Source: Marine Group I thaumarchaeote SCGC AAA799-O18 (lineage in GTDB: Archaea; Thermoproteota; Nitrososphaeria; Nitrososphaerales; Nitrosopumilaceae). Taken from it: a stretch of DNA of 64,000 bases. A program made the translations under genes and the position numbers. The notes beneath the pieces are model-generated. The model worked only from the letters and a program-made list of their open reading frames with translations, made no database searches and had not been told where the DNA came from. The stretch is from the NCBI GenBank assembly GCA_000746705.1, contig JOTC01000001.1, positions 5,327 through 69,326 on the forward strand. The letters are read 5' to 3'. Positions 17,843-26,533 of this stretch are shown here, in pieces (position 1 is the first letter of the stretch; every line of letters starts with the position of its first letter).

Positions 17843-18844
17843 TTATGGTCTAAGGTCTATAATATCGTCTACTAGCGGACCAGTACCAATAAGCGTGACT
17901 GATACCTTAAGTTTATCTTCAATATTTTTTATGAAAGATTTAGCCTCATTACCCAAATCGCTAATAGTTTTTACGCCTGCACATTCAGGAAACAGTACGT
18001 CTAATTTTGTTATTGCTATCTGAGTTGCGGAATTAAGCATGATTGATCTTAGTGCCAAATCAAAATCGAATTCAGCAGCACGTCTAGGTCTACCAGTGAC
18101 TGTACCAAACTCAGCCCAACCTTTTTGCTTAGTTTCATCTGCATCAAGCTCATTAGGCATAGGTCCAGTTCCAACACGTGTCAAATACGCTTTAAAAACC
18201 ACTAAAACTTCATTAACATTTTTTGGACCAAGTCCAATATCAGCACATATACCAGATGCAGTTACATCTTTAGACGTAACAAATGGATAAGTACCGTGCC
18301 ATAATGAAAGATGAGTACCCTGAGTACCTTCTACTAGAATGTTTTCTTGATTTTTCAGTGCAGTATTAATTTGATCCGGTACATCAGTAACGTATGAAGA
18401 AAGTGACTCTACATCTTTTGCCATCTTCAAGGTTCGCATTGCACGTTCAGCGTTTGCAGGACCAGTTCCTGAACCAGTACTTCCAATCTTTTCCTTTAGT
18501 CTACCTTTAGAGTCTTGATCTAGATGATTTTGTTCAATTATTCCACAATGCCTATCCAAAAATGCTCTGTCTGAAACTCCAAATTCTTGTATTTCTTTAA
18601 AAAAGACTTGAGGATCAACAACTACACCAGGTCCGATCATAACTCTTGCGTGTTTATTTAGAAATCCACTTGGTAGCATTCGTACTTTATAGGTGGTCTT
18701 ACCATCCTTGATAGTATGCCCCGCATTTGGTCCAGCTCCTCCACGAACAACAATTGTAGGATTATCATTTTTTGACAAATACGAGATGATTTTTCCCTTT
18801 CCTTCATCACCAAAAAAGCCACCTACAGCAACAGTTGAAGGCAT
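17843..18844 (-). CDS. purA: Adenylosuccinate synthetase
   Basis: A 333-residue enzyme, the short archaeal form (bacterial enzymes are about 430). The GTP-binding loop GGFFGDEGKGKI and the IMP/Mg region GGAGPNAGHTI are at the N-terminus; EGTQGTHLSLWHGTYPFVTS and GTGPMPNEL follow in order. It joins IMP and aspartate with GTP to make adenylosuccinate. It is not overlapping its neighbours, and a divergent promoter region of about 70 bp separates it from the gene at 18914. Confidence 0.95.
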   Translation of the reverse strand: MPSTVAVGGFFGDEGKGKIISYLSKNDNPTIVVRGGAGPNAGHTIKDGKTTYKVRMLPSGFLNKHARVMIGPGVVVDPQVFFKEIQEFGVSDRAFLDRHCGIIEQNHLDQDSKGRLKEKIGSTGSGTGPANAERAMRTLKMAKDVESLSSYVTDVPDQINTALKNQENILVEGTQGTHLSLWHGTYPFVTSKDVTASGICADIGLGPKNVNEVLVVFKAYLTRVGTGPMPNELDADETKQKGWAEFGTVTGRPRRAAEFDFDLALRSIMLNSATQIAITKLDVLFPECAGVKTISDLGNEAKSFIKNIEDKLKVSVTLIGTGPLVDDIIDLRP

Positions 18845-18913
18845 ACAAAGATACTACAATTTTCATCTATTTAATTCAACAACAAGTTATGATTAATACC
18901 CAAGTTACAAACA

Positions 18914-19384
18914 GTGGTTATATTGTCTGAACCGAATTACGCGGGAAATATAATAATAAATCTTGCAAGCCTGCCAGATTTTCTTAGAAAGCCGATTCTT
19001 AAGAAAAGAATGACGGAGTTTTTCTCAATGTCAGATTCCGATAAATCAGAAATCATCAATAATGCACTGGAGGCTGGACCAACTATACCTTTTCCAAATT
19101 TTTCAAAGTTGTTCAAGACATGGCTCGAAGTATTATGCACAGTTTCTGAAGAAAATAGGTATGCAATGTTTTTAAATTATATCAAGCTGATAATCAATTC
19201 ACCTCAAAAGATAATTGCGTTTAACTTAGATGGAATTCTTGAGATATTTTTGAGTTTGGAACACTCAAATCAGAAGATTTTATCAGTTTCAGTTCAAAAT
19301 GTGTTTAAAAACATGGATCAAGATTCAAAAAGAAAAATAATTCTGTTAGTTCCAGAAAATGCTAGAAAACTAATTGGTTTTTAG
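18914..19384 (+). CDS. Conserved hypothetical helical protein, about 156 aa
   Basis: Mostly alpha-helical with no cysteine motif, signal peptide or membrane segment. GTG 18914 is the longest start; a TTG at 18923 gives MSEPNYAGNIIINLASLPDF, which looks more natural. The C-terminal part (KNMDQDSKRKIILLVPENARKLI) is basic. It overlaps the convergent YggX-like gene by 4 bp. Function unknown. Confidence 0.65.
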   Translation: MVILSEPNYAGNIIINLASLPDFLRKPILKKRMTEFFSMSDSDKSEIINNALEAGPTIPFPNFSKLFKTWLEVLCTVSEENRYAMFLNYIKLIINSPQKIIAFNLDGILEIFLSLEHSNQKILSVSVQNVFKNMDQDSKRKIILLVPENARKLIGF

Positions 19385-19659
19385 GCAGGTTGTTCTTCTG
19401 GATTTCTATTTTCTTCGTTTGTATAATCTACAACATCTCCCTCAGGAGTTAATACACCAACGAACACCTTTTCGTGTTTTTTTAGTAGTTTTCGATGATC
19501 CTTTAATGACATATCTAACCTCATTTCATTTATTACCATAACACGGTTTTCTTTCCATTCACCCCAACATTTTGTACAGCAAGGATAAGAAGATGGAATG
19601 GGTTCCAACTCCTCATTATCAGGGATTTCATTTTTACATTTAGTACAAATACGAGTCAT
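19381..19659 (-). CDS. YggX-like Fe(II)-trafficking family protein with added N-terminal cysteines
   Basis: A 92-residue protein. The central part CWGEWKENRVMVINEMRL followed by SLKDHRKLLKK closely follows bacterial YggX (W-x-x-W, MLINEKKLNM, EHRKLLE). YggX is a small protein linked to protection of Fe-S clusters and iron handling. Unlike the bacterial proteins as I know them, this one has an N-terminal CTKC (residues 5-8) and a CC-x-x-C (27-31), a potential zinc or iron site. The C-terminus is acidic. Family call rests on motif recall, not on a search. Confidence 0.7.
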   Translation of the reverse strand: MTRICTKCKNEIPDNEELEPIPSSYPCCTKCWGEWKENRVMVINEMRLDMSLKDHRKLLKKHEKVFVGVLTPEGDVVDYTNEENRNPEEQPA

Positions 19660-19733
19660 ATTTTGGTTAATTTGTTACTCCTTTTATTTTTTGAGATCAA
19701 CAATAATAATAGATAACATAGTAGATATAATGT

Positions 19734-19943
19734 ATGAAGATAAAGTGCCCAAAGTGTAAAGAGAATGCAGAATTAACTCCTGATTTTTCTCTAGTCGCTT
19801 GCACAAAATGTGATTTGGAAATGAGTTATGGGGAATATGTTAGATATATTGCACATGCTGATTCAACATATTCTGACATACTTGGAGATTATACTGGAAG
19901 TACTGAAGGTGAAAAAGCTGGTACGCTGGATGAATGGGATTAA
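19734..19943 (+). CDS. Small zinc-ribbon protein, 69 aa
   Basis: The N-terminal ribbon is CPKCKENAELTPDFSLVACTKC, with two CxxC pairs 15 residues apart. An acidic tail ending EKAGTLDEWD follows. No other feature. Such mini-ribbons are common in Thaumarchaeota and may bind nucleic acid or a partner protein. ATG at 19734. Confidence 0.75.
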   Translation: MKIKCPKCKENAELTPDFSLVACTKCDLEMSYGEYVRYIAHADSTYSDILGDYTGSTEGEKAGTLDEWD

Positions 19944-20013
19944 TATTATGAAATTAGAAAGTAAGAAAACTTGTTCTCAAACCTTATTTAAAACGTATAC
20001 TCAGTTAGCGTAA

Positions 20014-20652
20014 TTGGAATTTTTACATGAAAGTGTTTTAAATTTAGTTGGACTTGCTGTTGGCATTATAATTGGCTGTATTTCATATTTTGGTTTCAAA
20101 AATACTGGAAGTCCTACATTATTCAGATTATCTATAGCATTCATTGCTATTGGTATTGGTTTCGGAATTCTGGCGTTTGGATATATTCTTGATGATTCGG
20201 TTACACAAACAGGAAAGATCAATCGTGGTATTACAACGCTTGGTGTTGCTTCTCAGGCGGTAGGATACTGGTTTATTGCATTTTCTCACACAATCAAAAC
20301 TTTCTTTCCAAAATCAAGATATCTTAGGTCGGTGGGAATCATGCCATTATTTTTAGTATCATTTGTTTCTGTTGAGCACATATTGCGTGCAGTTTCATTC
20401 ATTTTGTTGGTATACGGTTCAATAGAGACTATGATATCATATCTTAATGGGAAAAAAAAGACTACACTTTTTGTTGCAGTAGGTCTAGCCCTCCTAGGAT
20501 TTGGAGAATTTGTCAGCTGGTATTCATTTGTATTTCCTGAAACTATTTTGTACGTTGGCTCAATTATTATAAAAATTTGTGGCTTGTTCTCATTAGGTAT
20601 TCCAATATTCAAAATTCCGCTACGGAAGATTACATTTGATGAAAATATGTAG
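20014..20652 (+). CDS. Polytopic membrane protein, about 6-7 helices, 212 aa
   Basis: Nearly the whole length is hydrophobic, with helices near residues 8-26, 36-56, 75-92, 105-130, 145-165 and 175-200. No transporter or enzyme signature is recognisable. I keep the TTG at 20014 because a TATA-like cttatttaaaacg at 19983-19995 lies about 25 bp upstream, the leaderless spacing. Confidence 0.7.
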   Translation: MEFLHESVLNLVGLAVGIIIGCISYFGFKNTGSPTLFRLSIAFIAIGIGFGILAFGYILDDSVTQTGKINRGITTLGVASQAVGYWFIAFSHTIKTFFPKSRYLRSVGIMPLFLVSFVSVEHILRAVSFILLVYGSIETMISYLNGKKKTTLFVAVGLALLGFGEFVSWYSFVFPETILYVGSIIIKICGLFSLGIPIFKIPLRKITFDENM

Positions 20653-20766
20653 ATTTCAGCCTATTACAGTAAGAATCTGAAGATTGTCAAAATATTTTGT
20701 CTTCATGGTATACTGAAAAATATGGTCCTAGATCATATACTAAAAATCACAACAGTATCAAGGATC

Positions 20767-21054
20767 ATGGCTTCATATAGAACACATATCAAAATAGTTG
20801 GAGAAATTTTAGATACAACTCTGGAAAGTGTTGATGAATATGATGGTACAAGTATTACACATTTAATAAGAAAAGCAAATATTTCACATGGAAGGCTTTC
20901 AGTAATTTTGAATAATTTAGTTTCGCAGGGTCTTTTAGAACAGGTCAATTCAGAAGGATGTTGTAGATACAAAATTAGTTCATCTGGTCAAGAATTTCTT
21001 TCAGCTTACAAAACTTTTAGGGATTTTTCAGAAGATTTTGGATTAACTATTTAG
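20767..21054 (+). CDS. Winged-helix DNA-binding protein (HTH_45-like)
   Basis: About 95 residues from ATG 20767 (MASYRTHIKIVGEIL); an in-frame ATG at 20722 is possible, but a TATA-like catatacta at 20737-20745 lies about 28 bp before 20767. The helix-turn-helix is SITHLIRKANISHGRLSVILNNLVSQGLLEQV in two parts, followed by a beta-wing and YKTFRDFSEDFGLTI. A paralogue with the same layout is at 27394. Probable one-component regulator; target unknown. It precedes sua5 by 30 bp. Confidence 0.8.
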   Translation: MASYRTHIKIVGEILDTTLESVDEYDGTSITHLIRKANISHGRLSVILNNLVSQGLLEQVNSEGCCRYKISSSGQEFLSAYKTFRDFSEDFGLTI

Positions 21055-21084
21055 TTAGAAGCAATTTATTAAAAATGTCAAGAC

Positions 21085-21684
21085 TTGAGAGTTTCATGCA
21101 CTGATTCAGATATCAAAATAGCAATCAAAAAAATCAAAGCTGGTCAAATTATAGTTTTTCCTACTGATACAGTTTACGGTATAGGATGTGACCCATACAA
21201 TAAGAAAGCAGTATTACATTTGTATGAAATCAAAAAAAGAGAAAAAACAAACGCATTTCCAGTATTAGGTTTGTCTAAAACAGAATTAGAAAAAATCGCA
21301 GATTTCAATATGCTTGAAGAAAAAATCGCAGAAAAATTTTGGCCTGGTCAGGTTACATTGGTCTTAAAAGTAAAAGATGAAAAAATTCGGAAATCATTGG
21401 GTCTTGATAAAAAAATTGCTGTACGTGTGCCTGATAATCAATGTGTTTTATCACTTCTGAAAGAATGTAAACTATTAGTAGGAACAAGTGCTAATATTTC
21501 TGGTACTGTTCCATTCATTGATCCTAATGAATGCGTTAATGGTCTAACAGGATACGACTTGTTGATTGATGGGGGAATCATTTCGAGCCAAGGCGAGTCA
21601 ACAATTGTTGAAATTGAAGGTGATAATATCAATATTCTAAGAAATGGAAGTGTTACAGAAGAGGAGATAAGAAAACTAGATTGA
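21085..21684 (+). CDS. sua5: Threonylcarbamoyl-AMP synthase, Sua5/YrdC family
   Basis: A 199-residue YrdC-domain protein from TTG 21085. The family marks are IVFPTDTVYGIGCDPYN, KKREKTNAFPVL, FWPGQVTLVL, IAVRVPDN, LVGTSANISG and STIVEI near the end. It makes the TC-AMP precursor of t6A37 in ANN-decoding tRNAs. It lacks the extra C-terminal Sua5 domain, so it is the short YrdC form. The stop overlaps the THUMP gene start, and the convergent gene after that encodes a KEOPS subunit of the same pathway. Confidence 0.92.
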   Translation: MRVSCTDSDIKIAIKKIKAGQIIVFPTDTVYGIGCDPYNKKAVLHLYEIKKREKTNAFPVLGLSKTELEKIADFNMLEEKIAEKFWPGQVTLVLKVKDEKIRKSLGLDKKIAVRVPDNQCVLSLLKECKLLVGTSANISGTVPFIDPNECVNGLTGYDLLIDGGIISSQGESTIVEIEGDNINILRNGSVTEEEIRKLD

Positions 21685-22199
21685 ATCTGTTCATTACTTG
21701 TGCAAAAAACCTTGAATCAGAAACAGAAGGTGAGATAAAGAAAATATTAAACGAATATGGTGATCAGAGACCAGAAATTTACAGAAGTGAAATGAGAGGT
21801 ATTTTATTTGTTAACACAAGCAAAGACACGTCAAAAATTATAGATTGGGTAAAGATTAGGATAAGCGAAGAACCTTGGTTTATACGATATTGCCTGAGAA
21901 TAATTCCCATTCAAACAGAAGCTGATACGGACATAGAAAAAATAAAACAAAGTGTGCAAAAACTAAAAAACATAATTCAGAAAACTGATTCTTACCGAAT
22001 AACAATTGAAAAGAGAAATTCGGATATATCATCAAAAGAAATAATTGTTGAGGTTGCAAACATATTTCTCAACAAAGTTTCGTTGAATGAACCAGATTGG
22101 ATTGTATTGATTGAAATATTTGGGAATAAAACAGGTGTATCAATTTTAAAAAATAATGGTATGTTTAGTTTAGAAAAATCAAAGCGGGAATCAGAATAA
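21681..22199 (+). CDS. THUMP-domain protein, Tan1-like
   Basis: A 172-residue protein, translationally coupled to sua5 (4-bp overlap, TTG start). The N-terminal FITCAKNLESETEGEIKKIL and the C-terminal VEVANIFLNKVSLNEPDWIVLIEIFGNKTGVSIL are characteristic of the THUMP fold; there is no methyltransferase or thiouridylase domain. Stand-alone THUMP proteins such as Tan1 help acetylate cytidine 12 of tRNA. The context, next to a t6A enzyme, supports a tRNA-modification role. Confidence 0.82.
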   Translation: MNLFITCAKNLESETEGEIKKILNEYGDQRPEIYRSEMRGILFVNTSKDTSKIIDWVKIRISEEPWFIRYCLRIIPIQTEADTDIEKIKQSVQKLKNIIQKTDSYRITIEKRNSDISSKEIIVEVANIFLNKVSLNEPDWIVLIEIFGNKTGVSILKNNGMFSLEKSKRESE

Positions 22200-22967
22200 T
22201 AATGCAGCCTTTTCAACAATAATATCGTCTAATGGATTTTTAGAGGAAACTGTAGATATTTGTTTTTTGGATATTTTAAACTGCTTTTTAAGGTACTGTT
22301 GATTGGCTTTTGAAAATTGTTTTGAATTAAGCGATGTTTTAACTTCGGAGTAAAGCTTGTTTAAAGTAGGTTTTTTACCTATCGCAATTATAAAAAAATC
22401 CCTATTTGGTTTTCTGCCAGCAGTTTTAATTGCATGAGAAATTTGCGTAGTACAGGCAAATCTCATTAATATATCAATTTCAATTTTTTTTGATAGCAAT
22501 GTTTTATTTTTTTTTGCATAAAGAGATATTGCAAGTATTTTTTTAGCGTGGTTTACACCAAGTATAAACTGAGAACTCAGCGCTTGAATAATTAGTTGAG
22601 GATGTTTATTCCTCAATTCTTTCAAAAATTCAATATGAAATTTCTTATCATTTAACATATGAAATATTTCCGCGTTTGAATGCATTATTGAAAATTGTAT
22701 TCTAGAATGTGTTCCTCCATGAATTATTGGAATAATGCTAACCACATCATTATCATTTAATTTAGTATCATAACCTTGCAAAGCCGAAGAGTCTATTCCA
22801 TTTACAGCAATAAGCAAGTTTTTTGTGTCAAATTCTAGGCTGTTCTTTGGTTTGATTTGGATTAGATAGTCAATTAATTCATTTATTGTCAGGCTACTTT
22901 CTTCCAATGTTATACTATCAGTAGAAAATGATTTTTTGGCGCCACCCATTAATTTTACAGTAATCAA
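22191..22967 (-). CDS. MoaD/ThiS-like ubiquitin-fold domain fused to KEOPS subunit Cgi121
   Basis: A 258-residue fusion. Residues 1-85 look like a MoaD/ThiS protein: MITVKLMGGAKKSF, LTINELIDYLIQ, LLIAVNGI, LNDNDVVSIIPIIHGG, with the Gly-Gly (84-85) where MoaD would end. The remainder is a Cgi121/TPRKB-like domain: IIQALSSQFILGVNHAKKIL, KIEIDILMRFACTTQISHAI, KPNRDFFIIAIG. Cgi121 helps KEOPS bind tRNA during t6A formation. The gene ends 9 bp inside the convergent THUMP gene, and sua5 is just beyond. Both halves are intact. Whether the diglycine is ever exposed by cleavage is unknown. Confidence 0.82.
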   Translation of the reverse strand: MITVKLMGGAKKSFSTDSITLEESSLTINELIDYLIQIKPKNSLEFDTKNLLIAVNGIDSSALQGYDTKLNDNDVVSIIPIIHGGTHSRIQFSIMHSNAEIFHMLNDKKFHIEFLKELRNKHPQLIIQALSSQFILGVNHAKKILAISLYAKKNKTLLSKKIEIDILMRFACTTQISHAIKTAGRKPNRDFFIIAIGKKPTLNKLYSEVKTSLNSKQFSKANQQYLKKQFKISKKQISTVSSKNPLDDIIVEKAALLF

Positions 22968-23001
22968 TACACTAACTAGTCACTAGTTTGAAATTAATCT
23001 T

Positions 23002-23340
23002 CTAGTCGGTGACCTCGGCGTCCTTCGTTGACGCCTTATCGTCATGAGATTTCGTACGTTCAACTGTTACAGTTTTTTTAGATGCAGGCTCTGTATCCAG
23101 ATCTGCTAGCTCATTTTGATCTTCTGCTTGTTCTTGCATCTCCATATTTTTCGCCTTTTCTAATTCAATTTTTTCATTCTTAAGGAATCTAGTAATATAT
23201 CCAGCCAACTTATTTCTGAGTGGTTTTGAACGAATTGTGGTTATATCGTTGAGAGTATTTTTATTTTGATCAAAATCAATTCCAAATTTCTCCTTATTTT
23301 CCTTTAAGACCTTCATTGAAAGTAGTTTTATTCTATCCAC
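23002..23340 (-). CDS. rps17e: Ribosomal protein S17e with long charged tail
   Basis: The first 65 residues are S17e (IKLLSMKVLKENKEKFGIDF, KPLRNKLAGYITRFLKNE). A further 45 or so residues form a low-complexity acidic/basic tail (AEDQNELADLDTEPASKK, ending KDAEVTD), longer than archaeal S17e as I know it. It is a small-subunit protein. The start is the only sensible one, MDRIKLL. Confidence 0.9.
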   Translation of the reverse strand: MDRIKLLSMKVLKENKEKFGIDFDQNKNTLNDITTIRSKPLRNKLAGYITRFLKNEKIELEKAKNMEMQEQAEDQNELADLDTEPASKKTVTVERTKSHDDKASTKDAEVTD

Positions 23341-23371
23341 TAATCCGAGAAATTTTGTGGGTTTTTTATAT

Positions 23372-24127
23372 CTATAGAATAAGAAATCGTTGAGAATTTT
23401 CTTCTAATATTCTACACATATTTTCATAATTAATACCTAAAACCTTGGATGCACAAAATATCACGCTTGGAATGAAGCTAATCTGAGCAATTCGATTACT
23501 AAAGCATCTAGAAAATCTGACAGGTCCATCAGTTTCTACCAGAATTTTATCTTTATTTGATTTTGATAGTAATACTTGCTTGTCTTTTGAATAGACCATT
23601 ACTGGACCAAAGGAAACATAGTAGTCTAAACCCATTGCCTGTTGTAGTTGTTTTTTGCTTCCATCAAACCAGTGTAATAAAATGCTAGGAATGTTATATG
23701 ATGGTAAGATTTCGAGTATCTCATCAAGTGTTTTTCTAGAATGAATTGAAACTGGTTTTCTAAATTTTTCTGCAAAAGAAAGATGAGTTCTGAAAACTTC
23801 TTTTTGTTTTAACAACTCCTCTTCTGAATTTGAATATGTATGATCTAACCCAATCTCACCTATTCCTGAAATTTTTTCATTGTTTTCTTCAATTAACCTG
23901 AACATCGATTCCGTATCATCCTGTGCTTTTTCCGGGTGCATGCCTATGAAAGGTAAAATAGAGTCACTTTCATTTCCAAGCTCAAGGGTTTTTTTTGAGG
24001 AATCATAATCCATCGAAACACAACATGCTTTGATGTGAAGTTTTTTCATTGAGTTAAGAATTAGTGGAATGTCCTGTTCGTATTCTAAATCAGAAAGGTG
24101 GATATGAGCATCATAAAGCCAAGTCAT
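23372..24127 (-). CDS. TatD-family metal-dependent hydrolase
   Basis: About 251 residues from ATG 24127 (MTWLYDAHIHLSDLEYEQD); an in-frame ATG at 24136 is also possible. The metal-binding HxH is in DAHIHL. GIGEIGLDHTYS, KPVSIHSRKTLDEIL, LLHWFDG and LVETDGPVRFS follow in the order of TatD. TatD enzymes are 3'-5' DNases or related phosphohydrolases. It lies just downstream of the divergent histone promoter and upstream of S17e on the same strand. Confidence 0.88.
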   Translation of the reverse strand: MTWLYDAHIHLSDLEYEQDIPLILNSMKKLHIKACCVSMDYDSSKKTLELGNESDSILPFIGMHPEKAQDDTESMFRLIEENNEKISGIGEIGLDHTYSNSEEELLKQKEVFRTHLSFAEKFRKPVSIHSRKTLDEILEILPSYNIPSILLHWFDGSKKQLQQAMGLDYYVSFGPVMVYSKDKQVLLSKSNKDKILVETDGPVRFSRCFSNRIAQISFIPSVIFCASKVLGINYENMCRILEENSQRFLIL

Positions 24128-24229
24128 ATAACGCATAACCTTGACTGCCTAAAATAGTCTGTTTTACTCATACTTGTATTGGAATTTTTTTACTAGTGAT
24201 CTTTTATCATAGATTTAATAAAAAGAACC

Positions 24230-24451
24230 ATGAAGTCGTCGGAATTGGGGCTGTCAGCTATGTATCGTATTTTAAAAAAATCAGGTGCAGAGCGGGTAAG
24301 TGATGAATCCGCTAATGAGCTTAGAAGGGTTATAGAAGAAATAGCTGAGGTAGTTGCTAAGAATGCCGTGGATATGGCAAACCATGCAGGACGAAAAACT
24401 GTCAAGGCAGAGGATGTTAAACTAGCTTCTAAACAATTTAACAAGTATTAA
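24230..24451 (+). CDS. Archaeal histone
   Basis: A 73-residue histone-fold protein, slightly longer than the 67-69 of Euryarchaeota. The three-helix pattern is clear: LGLSAMYRILKKSGAERVSD, ANELRRVIEEIAEVVAKNAV, HAGRKTVKAEDVKLA. It dimerises and wraps DNA. It lies between the divergent tatD gene and tRNA-Cys. Confidence 0.96.
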   Translation: MKSSELGLSAMYRILKKSGAERVSDESANELRRVIEEIAEVVAKNAVDMANHAGRKTVKAEDVKLASKQFNKY

Positions 24452-24492
24452 TCTAAAGAGTTAATTGTTGATTTTGTGTTTTTTTTTACTGC

Positions 24493-24566
24493 GGTGAGGT
24501 AGTACAGTCCGGTAGTGCATGGGCCTGCAAAGCCCAGAGTCGGGGGTTCAAATCCCTCTCTCACCT
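24493..24566 (+). tRNA. tRNA-Cys (GCA)
   Basis: Seven-bp acceptor ggtgagg/tctcacc, D stem gtac/gtgc, anticodon stem tgggc/gccca with loop ctgcaaa (anticodon GCA), T arm ggggg-ttcaaat-ccctc, and discriminator U73, as expected for tRNA-Cys. No intron and no encoded CCA. It marks the left border of the accessory island with the AIPR gene. Confidence 0.95.
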
Positions 24567-24632
24567 CTTTGATCTTGGTTATTTCATAATCACCCACCAT
24601 TTCTTAAGTGGAATAAAAAAGCAAGAGCAAAA

Positions 24633-26384
24633 TTGACATCTAAAGAAGCAACTCTCTTAGATTATAGTGAAGAGGGACGTGCTCTTCTATCTCAACAATC
24701 AAGTGTACCCCTTGAAGGATTCGCAACACATACCGTAGATGCAAGCATTGCTGAATTCATGAAGGATGCAAAAAACGAAGTAGAGAAAGGACATTTCTAT
24801 CTTTTATGGCATTTGCTATACGTTGAAGAAGTACTAGAAGATGTTGCGGAAAATGCAGTAATTGATGGTGCATATGATTGTGGAATTGACGCGTATTTGG
24901 TGGATACTTCAGAAAAAAGAATCAGGTTATTTCAATCAAAGTATGGTGAGGCTCACTCTATAGGAGCAATTGACAAATTCGTCAAGGATGTAGAGCGGTT
25001 CAAAAAATCAGAACAGTCAAAGATCAGACGGGATGAATTGCAATATCTTTGGAAGCATCTTCATGAAAAAAACATGAAGACAGAATTGGTTTACGTAACT
25101 GATAATGATGTAGATGAGTATGAAAGTAATGAAGTGAAGGTTATGGGAAAGGAACAGGTCTATCAAGAATTATGGGAACGTATCAAAAAACCAGCCAAAG
25201 GAGAAAAGTCTAGTTTAAGGATTAAAAAATGCCTTGAACATTATAATGCATATTTCTGTATTGTTTCTGCATTTGACTATGCTGATTTCGTAGAAAGGAA
25301 CGAACACTATGTTTTCGAGTCAAATATTAGAAAGCATCTTGGTGGAAAAGGATCAATTAACAAAGGAATTACAAAAACTCTAGAAGAAGATCCGCATAAT
25401 TTCTTTGAATGGAATAATGGGATTACCATAACTGCAGATGACCGCTCGAGGAAAAATGATTTTGTAAATATGACAGGAGCACAAATTGTCAATGGTGCGC
25501 AAACATCTAAGAGCATTCTTGATAGAAAAAAGAAGACAAACAATCTAGATGCGGAAGTTCTAGTTACAATTATCAAAACCAAAGATGAGGAACACCAGAG
25601 AAATATCACAAAGTACAGGAACTCCCAGAATTCCATTAAAGGTAAAGACTATGTCTCACTAGAGGATTATCATATAGCATTACATACCATGTTGCAAAGA
25701 ATAGGATATTTCTATGAGCACCAACAGGGTTCTTGGCTAAATCTTCCATCTTCAGAAAAAGCTAAATTCAATGGTAATGAAATTTACAACAAATACCTAT
25801 CAGATAAAAAAGAAAAATGTAGAATCAAAGATGATACTGCGATTGCATCATTTGTATCATATTTTGAACAGAAACCAAATGACGTGTATGGCGGCATAAG
25901 CAAATATCTTCCCAAGGGTGCAAAATATGAAACTGTTTTTGATGATGAACTAGAATGTGATTATCGATACTTCCTATTTCCACACTTAATTCGTGAATAT
26001 GCCAAAAATGAATTAGGATATGATAGTAGTGCACAAAATAGATACAAGAGATATGCACAGAATATTTTTGTTGCAGTTACTGCAAGAATAATTCACAAAA
26101 ACATTCTAGGCAAAAATGACGACTTTAAGAAGGACATTACTGAGTTAGAAAAGATGATCCAGAATGTTGGATTATTCACAAAGATTCTAAAGGTCGCAGA
26201 CGAAGTTATGACAAAATTTCTTGAAGATTCTAAGGTTGAAGATAAGATAGAAGAGGCTAACACTGCTCACAACTTTTTCTCAAATCAGGTTTATGGCAAG
26301 TCCATGTTAGAAGTAATAGATTCAAAAATTAGACATGAACAAATAGAAATAGATTATATCAAAAAAACAATTTCTGGAATATAA
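24633..26384 (+). CDS. AIPR family abortive-infection/phage-resistance protein
   Basis: A 583-residue protein from TTG 24633, 66 bp after tRNA-Cys. The AIPR core is clear: VFESNIRKHLG, FFEWNNGITITA (about 255-267) and GAQIVNGAQTSKSI (about 281-294). The N-terminal part has a restriction-like nuclease pattern, YDCGIDAYLVD then FQSKYGE (about 80-105), a plausible D...QxK site. AIPR proteins occur in phage-defence loci and act in abortive infection. It has its own upstream region and no modification gene next to it. Nuclease activity is inferred from the motif. Confidence 0.85.
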   Translation: MTSKEATLLDYSEEGRALLSQQSSVPLEGFATHTVDASIAEFMKDAKNEVEKGHFYLLWHLLYVEEVLEDVAENAVIDGAYDCGIDAYLVDTSEKRIRLFQSKYGEAHSIGAIDKFVKDVERFKKSEQSKIRRDELQYLWKHLHEKNMKTELVYVTDNDVDEYESNEVKVMGKEQVYQELWERIKKPAKGEKSSLRIKKCLEHYNAYFCIVSAFDYADFVERNEHYVFESNIRKHLGGKGSINKGITKTLEEDPHNFFEWNNGITITADDRSRKNDFVNMTGAQIVNGAQTSKSILDRKKKTNNLDAEVLVTIIKTKDEEHQRNITKYRNSQNSIKGKDYVSLEDYHIALHTMLQRIGYFYEHQQGSWLNLPSSEKAKFNGNEIYNKYLSDKKEKCRIKDDTAIASFVSYFEQKPNDVYGGISKYLPKGAKYETVFDDELECDYRYFLFPHLIREYAKNELGYDSSAQNRYKRYAQNIFVAVTARIIHKNILGKNDDFKKDITELEKMIQNVGLFTKILKVADEVMTKFLEDSKVEDKIEEANTAHNFFSNQVYGKSMLEVIDSKIRHEQIEIDYIKKTISGI

Positions 26385-26533
26385 TCAAACAATCCTCAAG
26401 AAAGGCAGACGTCCAGCCAAGAAACTTCTTGCAGGAGGTTCACATGACCAGACGATCTACCGGTAATTTATAAAAAAAACTTCTATATAACAAAATATGG
26501 TTTTTATAATGAATTGAAAAAGTGCTGTTGGGT

